Positions 10,515 through 21,640 of a stretch of DNA of 64,000 nucleotides are shown here, one piece after another. The notes under the pieces are model-generated. The model was not told the DNA's origin, did no database searches, and worked only from the letters and a program-made list of their open reading frames with translations. Origin of the DNA: Rapana venosa (taxonomy: Eukaryota; Mollusca; Gastropoda; Neogastropoda; Muricidae); the NCBI GenBank assembly GCA_028751875.1, contig CM054153.1, positions 10,343,636 through 10,407,635 on the forward strand. Direction: 5' to 3'. Within the stretch, counting starts at the first letter, position 1. Each line of letters begins with the position of its first letter. Made by a program: the position numbers and the translations under genes.

Positions 10515-10750
10515 CCGTGGAGTATACATTACAGTGTTTGCTGAACATTTTTAAAAAAAAGTTCAAACCTACCAAATTTATTTGTGTTCACCTGATCTTG
10601 AGTCAGGGGCTAGTCTTTCACATAATGTGATTTTTATTTCTGTGGATGCCTTACTATATGCAGTTTGAAGATATGTGAACATTAATAGAAAAAAAGTGGT
10701 CAAATCTAAAGAGGGTGTATTGCCTGTATACAGAATGGTATTTTCCCAGT
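10515..10750 (+). repeat. Unclassified dispersed repeat D, copy 1
   Basis: Shares with 13,330-13,765 the series 'acagtgtttgctga', 'caaacctaccaaattt', 'gggctagtctttcaca' and 'tttttatttctgtggatgcctta'. No ORF, tRNA-like boxes or terminal inverted repeats are visible. The other two copies are at 13,330-13,765 and 18,465-18,725, all in the same orientation. Confidence 0.6.
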
Positions 10751-11279
10751 CAACTCATTTGAAGGATGTAAGCACATTTTTGTGGTTTCACTGTAGAATA
10801 AAAATTAGACTGCTATCATGATCAGAAATAGGATTTGTAAGTTTTGTGGGTTTTTTTTGGGTATGAACATGTTGTTTAGCAACAGGCTATGCAACATGGA
10901 GTCACTAGGCATGGTTTGAGTGTTCAGGCTATGTCAGAGCCAGAAATGGGATATATATTGTATGTATGTTTGTCCGTCATGTCCGACGATGACCTCCAAA
11001 ACAGCAGAGGCAGCTGCTGCTTCGGAAATTGGGCAGAAATTTGATTATAGTGGAGATGCCTTGCCCACAGTACATCCCCACTCTCGCGGCCAAGTGGGCA
11101 TAAGGACAGTCAGTGTTGGAGATGTTCTCCAAAGGCCAAAGCCCAGGGCTGCAGTACATAAGGACTGTGCAAATCAAGCCTCCTAGTCAGTCATAGTCGA
11201 TCACTAAAGACTAAGCTGTAAAGTGGAATTCCATGAGTGGGAAAGCCACTTTTCATACAGCCTGTCACTTTGCTGTTGC
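10751..11279. other. Unannotated spacer
   Basis: Mixed sequence. The GC-richer patch 10,975-11,215 has no recognised protein similarity. Confidence 0.35.
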
Positions 11280-11281
11280 CC

Positions 11282-11284
<3 letters not shown>

Positions 11285-11320
<36 letters not shown>
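11285..11320. repeat. (AT)n microsatellite
   Basis: Uninterrupted TA dinucleotides. Confidence 0.95.
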
Positions 11321-11321
<1 letters not shown>

Positions 11322-11369
11322 TGTTTCATGGTATTCCTGCCCCCTCAGGATATATTAGACTTGACAGAC

Positions 11370-11600
11370 CTGTGAACGGATGTGTGTGAAAGAATGATCT
11401 GTGTGTAGACGATGTGAATTTGAAAGAGTGAACATATAATTATTAAATAATGTAAGTAAGTGAACAGCGTTAATCAGGAAGAACTGTGTCCATGTACAAA
11501 AAATAAGTGTGAATGATATGAACGGATGGGTGTGAAAGAATGATGTGTGTGTATGTGTGTGTGGACAATGTGAATTTGAAAGAACGAACATAAATAAAAG
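11370..11600. repeat. Direct duplication, two copies of about 75 bp
   Basis: 11,373-11,440 and 11,518-11,598 share 'gaacggatg.gtgtgaaagaatgat' and 'gatgtgaatttgaaagag' with small changes, separated by about 80 bases. An A-rich stretch follows to about 11,770. Confidence 0.7.
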
Positions 11601-11772
11601 AGTGCAAACCCTCCCCCCCACCTCAAAAAAAAAAAAAAGAAGAAAAAAAGACGTTTCAATGAAAGAGTGAAAAAGAAGCAAAGGAAAACGAAAAAGAGCT
11701 AAGAAAGGTGTGGTATGAAGTAAAGATGTAGAAGTGTAAAAAACCCCCAAAACAAACAAACAAAAAGACTCG

Positions 11773-12135
11773 ACAGATGCTGTAGCTGAGTGGTCAAGAC
11801 CGTTCAACTTCAATCCCACGGGTCATGAACAGAAGTCATAGCTTTGAATCTCGGCTGCGTCTGATGACTTAAGGGTGGGGATTTTTGCAGTCTCCCAGGT
11901 CAACTCTTAAGTGCAGACCTGCCAGTGCCTTAATTCCCTTCATGTCTATATATACACACGCAGAAGATCAAATATACGTGTTAAAGATCCTGCACTTCAT
12001 ATCAGCGTTTTCTTGGGTTTTGAAAACACAAACATACCCAGCATACACCCTGAAGTAGGAATGTGGCTACCTTCATGGTAGGGAAAAAAAACGGCCACAT
12101 GCACAAAAATCTATTAAAAAAAAAAATTTGACTTA
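11773..12135 (+). mobile_element. tRNA-derived SINE (family C), copy 1
   Basis: The tRNA head 'gatgctgtagctgagtgg' (A-box) and 'gctttgaatctcgg' (degenerate B-box) lies at 11,775-11,855. The body contains 'gttaaagatcctgcacttca', 'acatacccagcatac' and 'aacggccacatgcac', and it ends in an A-rich tail. The body text is one I associate with very abundant gastropod repeats (memory, not a search). It is non-coding. Confidence 0.75.
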
Positions 12136-12139
12136 GTTT

Positions 12140-12517
12140 TACTTTTAGGCATCCACAGACAGGACCAAGTGAGTCACAGTAATGTACATGTACAGAATCA
12201 GTTGTCATGCTTGCACATAGGACATAGGATTTCCCTCCCCTCCACATGCATGCCTCGCATGTGTGCCACAACAAAACGTGTATTTTTAGTGGCACAGTTT
12301 AGTGTTCAGCCCAGTCACATAAACTGCCAGAGAAGAAATTGTGTGATAGAGGGGTGCTGCTTAGGTCACGGGCAATATCCTGCATGTCATTGTCAAGGTA
12401 TTGTAACTGTAAGTGTAACTGAAGAATGTTTTTGACATGGTAGGTGATTGTAAATGGAAGATCTGAGGGAAGGGTGGGGGGCAAATGTGTGTGTGTGTGA
12501 GTGAGTGAGTGTGTGTG
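12140..12517. other. Unannotated spacer
   Basis: No recognised gene. A short GT/GAGT run lies at 12,488-12,518 next to the following SINE tail. Confidence 0.4.
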
Positions 12518-12815
12518 TTTTAATTTTACTCTTTTACTTCGAGGATAATGGAATAAGCACTCATGTGCTTTTTTTTATCCGGTCCTCGTGTGTATGCAGT
12601 TTTGTCAATTTTGTCATCGGTTCCCACCGGCACACAATGGCCTACTCTTTCGAAAAGCGGAGCGGGTTTTAACATGTGCGCAAGATGTTCTGCATGCGTT
12701 CACACACGGGACCTTGGTTTGTAGTCTCATCTGAAGGACTTTTTGGAGTAGTGGAGTCGGCACTGAAGTTAACTCCAGAGGAAAAATCCTCTTGATCGAG
12801 AATCGAGGTCACTGT
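12518..12815 (-). mobile_element. SINE family A copy
   Basis: The tail block 'gataatggaataagcac' (12,544), 'cacacaatggcctactctt' (12,632), 'ttctgcatgcgttcacacacggg' region (12,690) and 'gaggaaaaatcctcttga' (12,778) are all present. The B-box region is eroded and the A-box end is lost to a GT run. Confidence 0.8.
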
Positions 12816-12953
12816 ATGTGTGTGTGTGCGCGTGTGCACATATGTATATATGCATATAGCATAGGACATCACAGCACAGAAGCTAAGACAGGATGAAAAC
12901 ATCTTACTTTTACAAACATGACTAAATGTTTTCTTTTTGGTGTCTTTTTGCAG

Positions 12954-13067
12954 ATGGGTAGGTGTGATCCTGTTGCCCAGGTGTAGTTCCTTCTGCATCC
13001 ACCAGATCCTCAGCACTGCACAGTCCCCCAACAGCTGCTTGCTTGCCTACCTTCAGCTGCCTTAGCC
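12954..13067 (+). CDS. Candidate internal exon, unidentified
   Basis: The acceptor 'tgtctttttgcag' ends at 12,953 and the donor GTGAGT starts at 13,068; the 114-nt exon is a multiple of three. One frame is open for 34 codons (VILLPRCSSFCIHQILSTAQ and on) before a TAG near the end. Another is open from about 12,984 to the donor and is Ser/Pro-rich. An indel would join it to the first codons. No family is recognised. It is supported mainly by splice-site quality and base composition, and could belong with the exon candidate at 8,666-8,893. Confidence 0.3.
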
Positions 13068-13329
13068 GTGAGTTTCTCCTGTGTGTGTGTGTGTGACGTT
13101 TTCGGTTTTCTTCTGGTCATCACAAAAAGTAGTTGAGTCAGTCCTCTTCTGCACAGACTCCAAAATCCTATTTTGTCCAGAACTAGTGGGCAGCCCTATT
13201 GCTTGATTTAAAATTTTTTATTAAAAAAATTTTTTTTTAACCTGCAGCCACATTTGGCCTGTTGTTCCACTATAGACGGTAGTTGCTTTCCTATCCCTGT
13301 GGCTGGCTCCTTGGGAACCTGGAGTTCTT

Positions 13330-13765
13330 AGGGTTGCTGACACTGTGTACTGGTTTTGGGGATTGAGGACATAGATCAACACCGGGTAGTTGTGAGAAAG
13401 TGGTAAATGATCATCAAACGAGTATTGCTTGTGTTCCTACAGTGTTGACCCCACTCATGCATATTCTGGTTAGGCGGCTAGCAGATGGTAGAGGAGTAAA
13501 GTGGGTACAGTGTTTGCTGAAAAATAAAAACAAACCTACCAGTTCCTACAAACCTACAAGTTCAAACCTACCAAATTTGCCCATAGTCACCTGAGTTTTG
13601 AGTCATGGGCTAGTCTTTCACAAAACGTGGTTTTTATTTCTGTGGATGCCTTAGTACGTACAGTACGATTGTACAAGAGACATATGAAAATAGAAGGAAA
13701 AGTGGCCTAATCTGAAGGTGGTGTGTACAGCCTTTATGCAGGTACAGCTTTATGCAGGTTCCTGG
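13330..13765 (+). repeat. Unclassified dispersed repeat D, copy 2 (longest)
   Basis: Landmarks 'actgtgtactggttttggg', 'gaggacata', 'gagaaagtgg.aaatgatcat', 'gcatatt.tggttaggc', 'gctagcaga', then the block shared with copy 1. A small internal duplication of 'acaaacctacca' is present at 13,530-13,575. Confidence 0.65.
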
Positions 13766-14429
13766 GAAGGGAAATAACAAAACATTCTTAGCATTTCAAA
13801 AGTATTACTAGTATTAGTGTTTTCATTGTCTACCCTTCTTAATAATGATGCCAGATACATTGTTGTTGAGGAATTTGGGCGGGGGGTGGAAGGGGGGGGG
13901 TTGCTTGAAAGGGTTGGTAAGTAGTGCACATTTGATATATGCAGTGTAGAGAGTCCTAAGCAGGAATTCTCAAGGTCGCCACTCTGATTCCTAGCACCAC
14001 CTGACCCGGCACCAGAAATGGAATCCTAGACTTATTCCTATTGTCTTTAGTATCCCTAAAGAGGATTAGGGCTCGCCTACTAAATGGACTGGGAGTGATA
14101 AAAGGGAGATAGGAAGAGGATAGAAGAAAAATAGAAAAGAAATATAAAAGGAAGACAGTAAGTAGTAGGGAAAATTAATCACCTCAACTCACTCAGCAAT
14201 CACTCTGAATACACTATGAATGTGATGAACAACAACATTCATTCAGTGCAATTCCCCAGGCCAAGCAAGTTGGGTTCACAACTATATTCTGCTACTACTA
14301 CTGACAACTACTACTAAACTACAATCACACACATCACCAATTGTACTACAAATACAATTCAAAACACAAACTATTCTGTTACTCTTGTCCAATTCTCAAA
14401 ACATATGTCCAGTCCTCAATACACAACCA
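13766..14429. other. Unannotated spacer
   Basis: Includes a G-rich patch (13,878-13,905) and a Thr/Tyr-codon-like ACT repeat (14,290-14,325). No recognised gene. Confidence 0.4.
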
Positions 14430-14638
14430 ATCAAGGACATCTTGCGCATACGTTAAATCCTGTTCAGCTTTTTGTAAGAGTAGGCCATTGTTTGTCGGTG
14501 GGAACAGATGACAGAATTTACAAAACCGCATACACACGGGGACTGGATGTAAAAAAGCACATGAGTGTTATTCCATTATCCTCGATATGAAAGAATAAAT
14601 AAATAAATAAATAAATAAAAATAAAATAAATAAATAAG
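14430..14638 (+). mobile_element. SINE family A, 3' part
   Basis: Forward-oriented copy from 'cttgcgcatacgttaaatcc' through 'gtaggccattg', 'acacacggggactggatg' and 'ttccattatcctcgata' into an (AAAT)n tail of about 50 bases. The tRNA head is missing. Confidence 0.8.
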
Positions 14639-14639
14639 G

Positions 14640-15010
14640 ATCCATCTCAGATCAGAGACCGAAAGAATCACAAACTGATCAAATCAATGAAAGGATCAAA
14701 AGAAGATAACTCAAACCAGACCCTTATCACCAGCTTTCACGACAAGCACAGGCGGTCATTTTCAGACTATGCACAGGGCACAACAGGCTGAATAAACACT
14801 TCCACAGAAAATTGCACCATCTGCTATGTGCCTCTGTGGAGAAGAAGAACAGGATACGGCCTACATTCTACAAGACTGCAGGACTCTCCAGACGCTAAGG
14901 CTGGAAGTGTGGCCTGAACCCACGCCTCTGGAGTAGAAATGACCTGCAGGCAACTGCTGAATTCCTCACAACATAACCCAGGCAACGCAAAGAAGAAGAA
15001 AAAGAAGATA
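14640..15010 (+). mobile_element. LINE 3' end (C-terminal region, degraded)
   Basis: 14,700-14,815 encodes DPYHQLSRQAQAVIFRL, CTGHNRLN and HFHRKLHH, matching the RLRTGHNRLN signature found after the RNase H region of I/Ingi/Jockey-type non-LTR elements. The continuation in another frame (CGEEEQDTAYILQDC, EVWPEPTPL) matches the CG-ED-TA-HIL-CP zinc-knuckle-like end. At least one frameshift and stops break it. It ends in an A/G-rich tail near 15,000. Confidence 0.7.
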
Positions 15011-15067
15011 ACCGATGATAACGATCATGATGAAAGATGAACCATAAACGCAGCGTGTTTTTGCCAA

Positions 15068-16490
15068 TAAAATATCTTCATCGGTTAGATTTACCTGTAC
15101 AGGTTCTCCACAGGGATGCGTTCTCTCACCTTTTCTGTACATTCTATACACAGATGAATGCAGAAGCAGCTATGAAAATTCCTTTCTTGTAAAATTTGCC
15201 GATGACAGTGCTATTTTGTCTCTCTTATCTGGATCTGTCCAAAACCATGGTCCAGCCCTCACTGATTTTGTCAGTTGGTGTGATGAGGCACATCTGGAGC
15301 TAAATGTTTCTAAAACTAAAGATCTTTCTATCGATTTCAGAAGATGGGGTCACACTTCTGAGCATGTTAACATCCGTAGTCAAGAAGTTGAAAATGTTTC
15401 GAAGTACAAGTATCTGGAAACTATTTTTGATCACAAATTAAACTGGGATGCTAACACTGACGCTATTGTCAAAAAGGGACAACAACGTATGTATTTTCTA
15501 AGGAAGCTTAACTCATTTTTTGTTGACAAGAAGATTCTTTCTTTGTTCTACAAGTCCTACATAGAGAGTGTTCTAAGTTTTGCTTTCATCTGTTGGTACA
15601 ACAACCTTAGTGTTAAAACAAGAATAGTCTTCGGAGAATTGTTAGAATCTGCTCAAAAATAATTGGAGAAGAACAAAGAGATCTCAAGCCGTACTGCGAT
15701 CAGCAGCTTGTGCGCAAAGTGACTGCCATCTTGGCTGATCCTTCCCATGCTATGTCTTCGGAATTTCAGTTGTTGCCTTCAGGATGCTGCTTTCAATGCT
15801 CCAACAGTAAAACAAATAGAAAAAGAAATTATTTTGTTCCAGTAGTCATTTGAATTCTAAATTCAAAACAGCACTGACCAAACAGTTTTACATTCTCAGA
15901 TATACCCCCCTGATTGTCAAGTGCATGTGTGTGTGGTAATGAAAATAAGTGCTCCTGTATCTTGCTTTTGGCTTTCAAGAATGATTTCTAAATTTTGTGT
16001 GTGTGTGTGTGTAAGTTTATGTCTTTACTAGACAATGGTCATTATGGTGCGCAGGTGCACGTGTGTGTGTATGTGTGTGTTTTCTAGTCAATAGTCTTTA
16101 TAAAATTGTGTTCATATATTGGTGTGTGTGTATGGGTGTGCGCGTGTGAGTGCGCGCATGTGTGCACGCATAAAAAAAAAAAGTTTATGTCTTTTCCAAT
16201 CAATGGTTTTTACAACATTGTATTCCTACATTGGTGTGTCAAAGTCAAACTTTTATTGTGTGTGTGGGTGTGTGTGTGTGTGTATACACGGTGCGTGTGT
16301 GTGCGCGCACCTGGGTTTGTGTGTGATAATTTTTTAAAGCTATTTTGGACAATCTGAAATGTATTTTTATTGTGTCTTGTGAGATAATTATAGGTATCAA
16401 TGTGCCTGTCAGTATTGTAGTTGCCATTCATGGGATGATTAAAGTGTTTTGGACTTGACTTGACTTAACTTGAATCTACATACATACATA
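15068..16490 (+). mobile_element. 5'-truncated L2/Rex-type LINE with broken RT
   Basis: One frame from about 15,083 encodes the RT motif GSPQGCVLSPFLY, the catalytic FADDS (15,197-15,211) and then WCDEAHLELNVSKTK, YKYLETIFD and SVLSFAFICWYNN. Near 15,630 the reading continues one base off-frame (SKIIGEEQRD, then ILADPSHAMSSEFQLLPSG), so a single-base indel breaks it. The fingers domain and endonuclease are missing. The 3' UTR (15,860-16,440) is GT-rich and ends in repeated TTGACT units, the same tail seen at 42,530-42,912 and 53,188-53,285. It is non-functional, and its tail is a candidate RT recognition sequence. Confidence 0.85.
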
Positions 16491-16645
16491 ATTTTGGGAG
16501 GGGAGAGGGAGGGAGGGAAAGTTGCCACTTACATGATATTAGCAGCAGCACAGACATTATTTTAAGGTTGGGGAGTAAGAAACCATGCTACCTTTGTTGC
16601 TTTTATGCCTTGTTGGTAACCATTTTTTCTATGTTATGTTTTCAG

Positions 16646-16712
16646 ATAACAGGGGCATTTTCTACGGTCAGATGTGACAGCAGCTGAGAGCGGACAACTA
16701 TCACTTGCGCAG
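16646..16712 (+). CDS. Candidate short internal exon, unidentified
   Basis: The acceptor 'gttatgttttcag' and donor AG|GTACTT bound 67 nt. One frame reads NRGIFYGQM, a stop, then QQLRADNYHLRR. The amino-acid make-up looks coding, but the TGA breaks it unless there is an indel. No family is recognised. It could belong to the same plus-strand gene as the candidates at 8.67 and 12.95 kb, or be chance. Confidence 0.25.
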
Positions 16713-17212
16713 GTACTTCTTGTGCGGTTCTCAATTGTTTAACATGAAACTCCCACATAAGAGTCTGCACATAAGCGTTGCCTTGGCAGTAACACACAGA
16801 GAGGTCGAGTGCTGGCACCTCCTCCTATATCACCCTGTCCCTAGCCTCTGCTAGAGGGTAGCTTGAGAAAAAGTAAGTTGGTTCTTTGCCAGGTCAATAA
16901 ACTATGCACCTTCAAGTGTGGGGCATATCAGTCCTCTTGCATGTCAGATTTCAGAGGAATCAGAGCAATGACTTGGTCATTACAGGGCCAACACTACTTT
17001 ACTATTCACAATGGTTTATTCCCATGAACTCTTTTGAGCTATAGAGGAACATAAAAGTATACATATCAATCATTGAATGACGGGTATCAAGAGGAAGAGC
17101 GAACACAAAATACACAAAAGACAATAATAATGAAAATGAATTAGACATGTTTATTCACTGCTAGGACTGATGCACCCTGAAGGGATGGCAAATTACTCAT
17201 TTACTTTCAGGA
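16713..17212. other. Unannotated spacer
   Basis: No recognised gene or repeat. Confidence 0.4.
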
Positions 17213-17447
17213 AGTGTACATTTATTTTTATTTATTTTTTTTATATCGAGGATAATGGAATAAGCACTTATGTGCTTTTTTTACTCCAGTCCCTGTGTGT
17301 ATGCGGTTTTGTCAATTTTGTCATCTCTTTCCACCGGCACACAATGGCCTACTCTTCCGAAAAGCGAAACAGGATTTAACGTGTGCGCAAGATGTTCTGC
17401 ATGCGTTCGAACACGGGGCCTCGGTTTATAGTCTCATCCGAAGGTAT
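17213..17447 (-). mobile_element. SINE family A copy, head missing
   Basis: (TTTA)n tail, 'gataatggaataagcac' (17,251), 'cacacaatggcctactctt' (17,338), 'gttcgaacacggggcctcgg' (17,406) and 'tatagtctcatccgaagg', then an abrupt break into unrelated sequence. Confidence 0.8.
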
Positions 17448-18464
17448 GTAAAGTGATAACAGAGAGAGAACAACAACAACAGTCACATAAATGATAGGAA
17501 AAATGGGCCCATAATTAAGACATGAACATTGTGGATCAGACTATACCACAAAATAAAAACAAAAGCCAAAATTTAAGAATAATACAATCGTACAAGAATA
17601 GAGTATTATGACACTGTCGACAATCTATGAAAGATAACTGCTCTCTACTAGGAAATACAGAGCTATATAGAGTTGTACCTGACCGAGAAGTCAGTTCACA
17701 ATTTCACAATGTTTTATTTCCATTAACTATTTGAGGTTTAGAGAAACAAAAAGAATGCATAATCAGTAAAAATGAAATGTTGTAGTGCAGTGGTCAAAGG
17801 GAGGGAACTGGAACAAGTTGAGAACTTGGTAGGTGCCAGAGAGGCCCAGTTTTGTTATTCAAGTACTTCAGTAATCTAGTTTTTGTTGATGCCTTTGACT
17901 TTTAAAGTGGTTTGCAGACATGTCTGGCCTTTTTTGTACAGTTTGGACTATAATCAAGCCCATGGCAGCATGTCAGAGATGCTTAAACGCAGAAAAAGGC
18001 TAACTTTTTGGGGAGGTAGGTCAGAAAAAAATAGCTAAAAAAAATACTGCCTGTCAATATTTAGTCTTTTCCATTTCTGCTACTGCTACTAGTCACAAAA
18101 GGTTAGACAACTGCCCAAAACTGTATATATAACTATGATTTCTTCTGTGTTTATTTGTGGTCTGAAATGTTAGGTTGTATTGAGAGACCACAAGTCTCAA
18201 GGTAGCTTATGTGCGCGAAGGGTACATATCTTCGAACAGCTATAGCTCAGGAGTTACAAGCATGAGGATTTTCTGCTTGGTGTGCTTATACTAAGGATTG
18301 CATGTAGAAGTAATTTCAAGAGAAATATTATCAGGCGCATAGTTTTTAGTCTATACAGGCTACACTCCACTTTTACATTGCAGGTTATGAAATATCTTGT
18401 ATAGAGTGCCTGTCAGAAAAAATGTTTGCTTGTTTTTACAGACTTTTTAATGTATGAAAAATGC
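17448..18464. other. Unannotated spacer
   Basis: About 1 kb of AT-rich sequence with no recognised gene, RNA or repeat; probably intronic or intergenic. Confidence 0.4.
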
Positions 18465-18725
18465 ACTGTGTACTGGTTTTGGGATTGAGGACATAGGTCA
18501 ATAGCAGACAGTCATGAGAAAGTGGGAAATGATCATCAAATGAGGATGTGCATGCATATTGTGGTTAGGCAGCTAGCAGACGACAGAGGAGTGAGGGGGT
18601 GCAGTGTGTGCTGAAAAATAGAAAGTGTTAGAACGTACCAAATTTGTTCATATTCACTCGTGTTTTTTGTCAGGGGCTACTCTTTCACAAAAAGAGGTGT
18701 GCAGTGTTTGCTCAAGTAGAAAAAG
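18465..18725 (+). repeat. Unclassified dispersed repeat D, copy 3
   Basis: Starts 'cactgtgtactggttttggg' like copy 2 and keeps 'gagaaagtgggaaatgatcat', 'gtggttaggcagctagcaga' and 'caggggctactctttcaca'. More diverged at the right end. Confidence 0.6.
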
Positions 18726-19718
18726 GTTTTCAATCAGAGGATTTTCTTTGAATTAGCATCGTGAGTCAAAATTGGGTCTTTCACAGATGCTTCGTTTTGC
18801 TGGTACTCTGATAAGTTCTGCAGAGTGGAGCATTGAGCACTGTGTTGTTCTGCTCAGGGTGAGAGTTGAGTTGCCGGAGAGGATCGATAATTATAGTGAT
18901 GTTGCTTTGGAAAGGATTGGTTTATAATGTATTTGATTTGCTCTAAAATTTACATTCATGATGAAAGCCTAGACACTGCATCATCAGTTGCCTGTTCTCC
19001 AAATAATTTTTTAAAATGGGTATAAATCCATAAAAGGAAATAATGCTGCGAGTTCTTTCCGTAAAGATATTTTCACCTTCTGCAAAATTCTTTGCATATG
19101 TGCCCTCTTTTTCTTATCAGTATCTGTCCTTATTGTACCTTGTTTATTTGTTGCTAGCGATATGTGTGCATTAGGCCCACTGGTATAGTTGCCACATCAG
19201 CTCAGTACCTAACAAATCCACAAAAAGAGATTTGAGCGCCGTGTCTGGACTATAAGCTGTATGCTGTTTAGTGTAAAACTGAAAGCAGGTCTTCTTTGTC
19301 AAGTCAGTTGGAGATGCTTCTATGCTGTCATTTCACTGGCTGTTTCGTATGTGTATAGTAGTGTCTTGTGAAAGGAGAGTATAAGTTTAATTTGGCAAAG
19401 TTATATGTCAAATAGGTTGTTGTTGTTTTTCCCAGTAAAAGTTTCATTTAGCAAAGTTTTATGTCAAATAGTTTGTTGGTGGTTTCCCAAAAGTTCAGAA
19501 TAGGTGGAGATTTATACTCTTTGGACAGCTGTCCATCCAAGTAGCAGATATCAATGATTGTTTCAAAAGTGTCATCAGATGTGAGTATTATTGAGAAACA
19601 TATAAACATGTAAAGCTGAAGCATACATTGCTTCATTACACTCTTCATGGTGAACATCATGGATAGCTTTAAAATAAAAAATCAAGTATCATCAATCATG
19701 ATATTCACAATAGAAGGC
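18726..19718. other. Unannotated spacer
   Basis: AT-rich, with a short direct repeat: 'gcaaagtt.tatgtcaaatag.ttgtt' occurs at 19,397 and 19,454. No recognised gene. Confidence 0.4.
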
Positions 19719-19722
19719 TATG

Positions 19723-20040
19723 TCAATGGATGCTCTAACTGAGTGGTTAAGAATGATTCACTTCAATCCCATGGGTCCATAAATTCATGAGTTTGAATTT
19801 GGGCAGCCATGTCTGGTGAAGTAAGGGTGGGGATTTTTATGATCAAGTGCAGAAATCAAATACACACATTATAGATCCTGTAATTCATGTCAGCGTTCAG
19901 TGGGTTGCACTTACAGAAACGTAAGCATACCCAGCATGCAACCTGTACAATCGAATGAGCTCCTCTTAAGTTGGAATGTGTCTCAGGCAAGATAAGAGTG
20001 ATCTCATTTCTAGAAATATGATTTAAAACATCCCAGTCCC
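19723..20040 (+). mobile_element. tRNA-derived SINE (family C), copy 2
   Basis: Head 'gatgctctaactgagtgg' (A-box) and 'gagtttgaatttgggc' (B-box-like), followed by 'agatcctgtaattcatgtc', 'gcatacccagcatgcaacc' and a degraded 3' end. Same family as 11,773-12,135. Confidence 0.75.
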
Positions 20041-20294
20041 ACCTTTTAACGAAACGGCTGTTTAGTCTGAAGGTTGCTTTTACTTTATGAACAGTTGGGG
20101 GGGAGGGGGCTGCTGCAGCTTAGATAATAGTAGTAGTTTGTAATTGAATTTAGAAAATAAAAGGCAGGCGGATAGGTAGGTGGGTAAATGAGTAGGTAGG
20201 TAGGCATGTGGACAAAGAATGGTGTTTTACTGTTGTTGGTTTTTTCTGCCTGTTTTGTGGCATTGTTTTTGTCCTATTTACTGCTCATTTCAAT

Positions 20295-21252
20295 CTCTTT
20301 CAGCCCCAGCCGTGGTCAGGATCATCATGTCACGTCCTCAGGGAGCTTATCAGTGTTAGACTGCCTTGGGGCTGCCATTCAGAGGGGCCCTGCTGCTGGG
20401 TCTTTTCCAGTTTTTGGTGGTGTTCAGTGGTGCCTGTTTGCAGTGGTGCTTGTCCTGAGCTGGTATGTGGAGGACTTCACCTAGTAAGGCCGACTGATGA
20501 CAATGATAGCTTAGTCGTGAGGCCAGAGGCAGTGAGATGTCCGTCCAGTTGATGTAGTGACTGCCACAACTTCCCTCCTACAACTTACCACGATGACAAT
20601 GATAGCTTAAGAGGCTGTGAGACGTCTGTCCAGTTGATGTAGTGAGTGCCACAACTTCCCTCCTACAACTTACCACGACGACAATAATAGCTTAGTCGCA
20701 GGGCCAGCATGAGACGTCCAACCGGGATAGTGACCACCACAACTTTCCTCCAACAACCTCTCATCAGCTTGCAACTTCCAAGGCTTTGACATTAACTCAC
20801 CACTGGCATAGAAGTGTATGGGAAATAGAAGACTGAGGTCGTGAGACTAGAGTAACAGGGGCCAACAAATCTGAGACCATTTTTTGTCTTATTGCGTGAT
20901 GATGTAATGATGAAGCTATGGAAGTGGACCTGCTTTGAGACTACTCGACAGGGCTGTAGTCTATGCTTCCATCATAATATATCCTGGCATCAAGAAGACG
21001 CCTGCAGTGTTGGCCAGGTAACTTGACCTTCACTCAAAATCACATGCGTAAAGTGAATGAAGCATGACTGTGTGGTCAAACTCTAGGTAGGAGGTCTTAA
21101 AAAACCCCTGCTACTCGAATAGGATTTGAACGTGCGACCTTCCAGCCAGTAACCCAAAGCGCTAACCACTGTACCATTACTCGTATAGGATTTGAACATG
21201 CGACCTTCCAGCCAGTAACCCAAAGCGCTAACCACTGCACTATGGCAGCTGG
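20295..21252 (-). mobile_element. Long tRNA-headed dispersed repeat, copy 2, with internal duplications
   Basis: Related along its length to 7,700-8,487. Two expansions are specific to this copy. A segment of about 90 bp beginning 'gacaatgatagctta' is repeated about three times (20,498-20,705). The tRNA-like head of about 72 bp is present twice in tandem (21,108-21,250); each copy has 'aggatttgaac.tgcgacc' and 'gcgctaaccactg.ac'. The apparent membrane-protein-like frame at the left end is repeat sequence. Confidence 0.6.
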
Positions 21253-21640
21253 TAAGTATTTTTTATATATATCAGTCTGTTTTGTTTGTTTTGTGTTCTG
21301 TGTGACATTAGGGGGTAGGATAGCAAAGTTTTCAGACTGTTGAAGATCTGTGGCAGCTGATGGCATGGAGTCTCTGCTGAGATGTATGTTTGAGGGGGTT
21401 TCCCCCCAGGAGTTAACGATTAGTTTCAAACTCTCATCAAAGTCCTTCGGACTCCCATCAAAGTCCTTCGGATGAGACTGATCACTCGAAGGCCTAGTGC
21501 CAATGCCACATACCAGCTTGTGTACGGGTCAAAAAGAGACACCTGTCTGAGGTAGAAGAGTGGGCCAGCTATGGCCGATGGTATGGATGACACGAACATA
21601 CCCAGCATGCCTGAAAAATTCGGGCCGACAGCCTGACCAA
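21253..21640. other. SINE fragments and spacer
   Basis: Short pieces of the dispersed SINE bodies are recognisable: 'aaagtccttcgga' twice (21,438 and 21,462) and 'cgaacatacccagcatgc' (21,593). The rest is unassigned. Confidence 0.45.

Noticed and set aside
20206..20484. Small membrane protein
   Set aside because: The frame mostly lies in a dispersed repeat also present near 7.8 kb, where it is not conserved as a frame.
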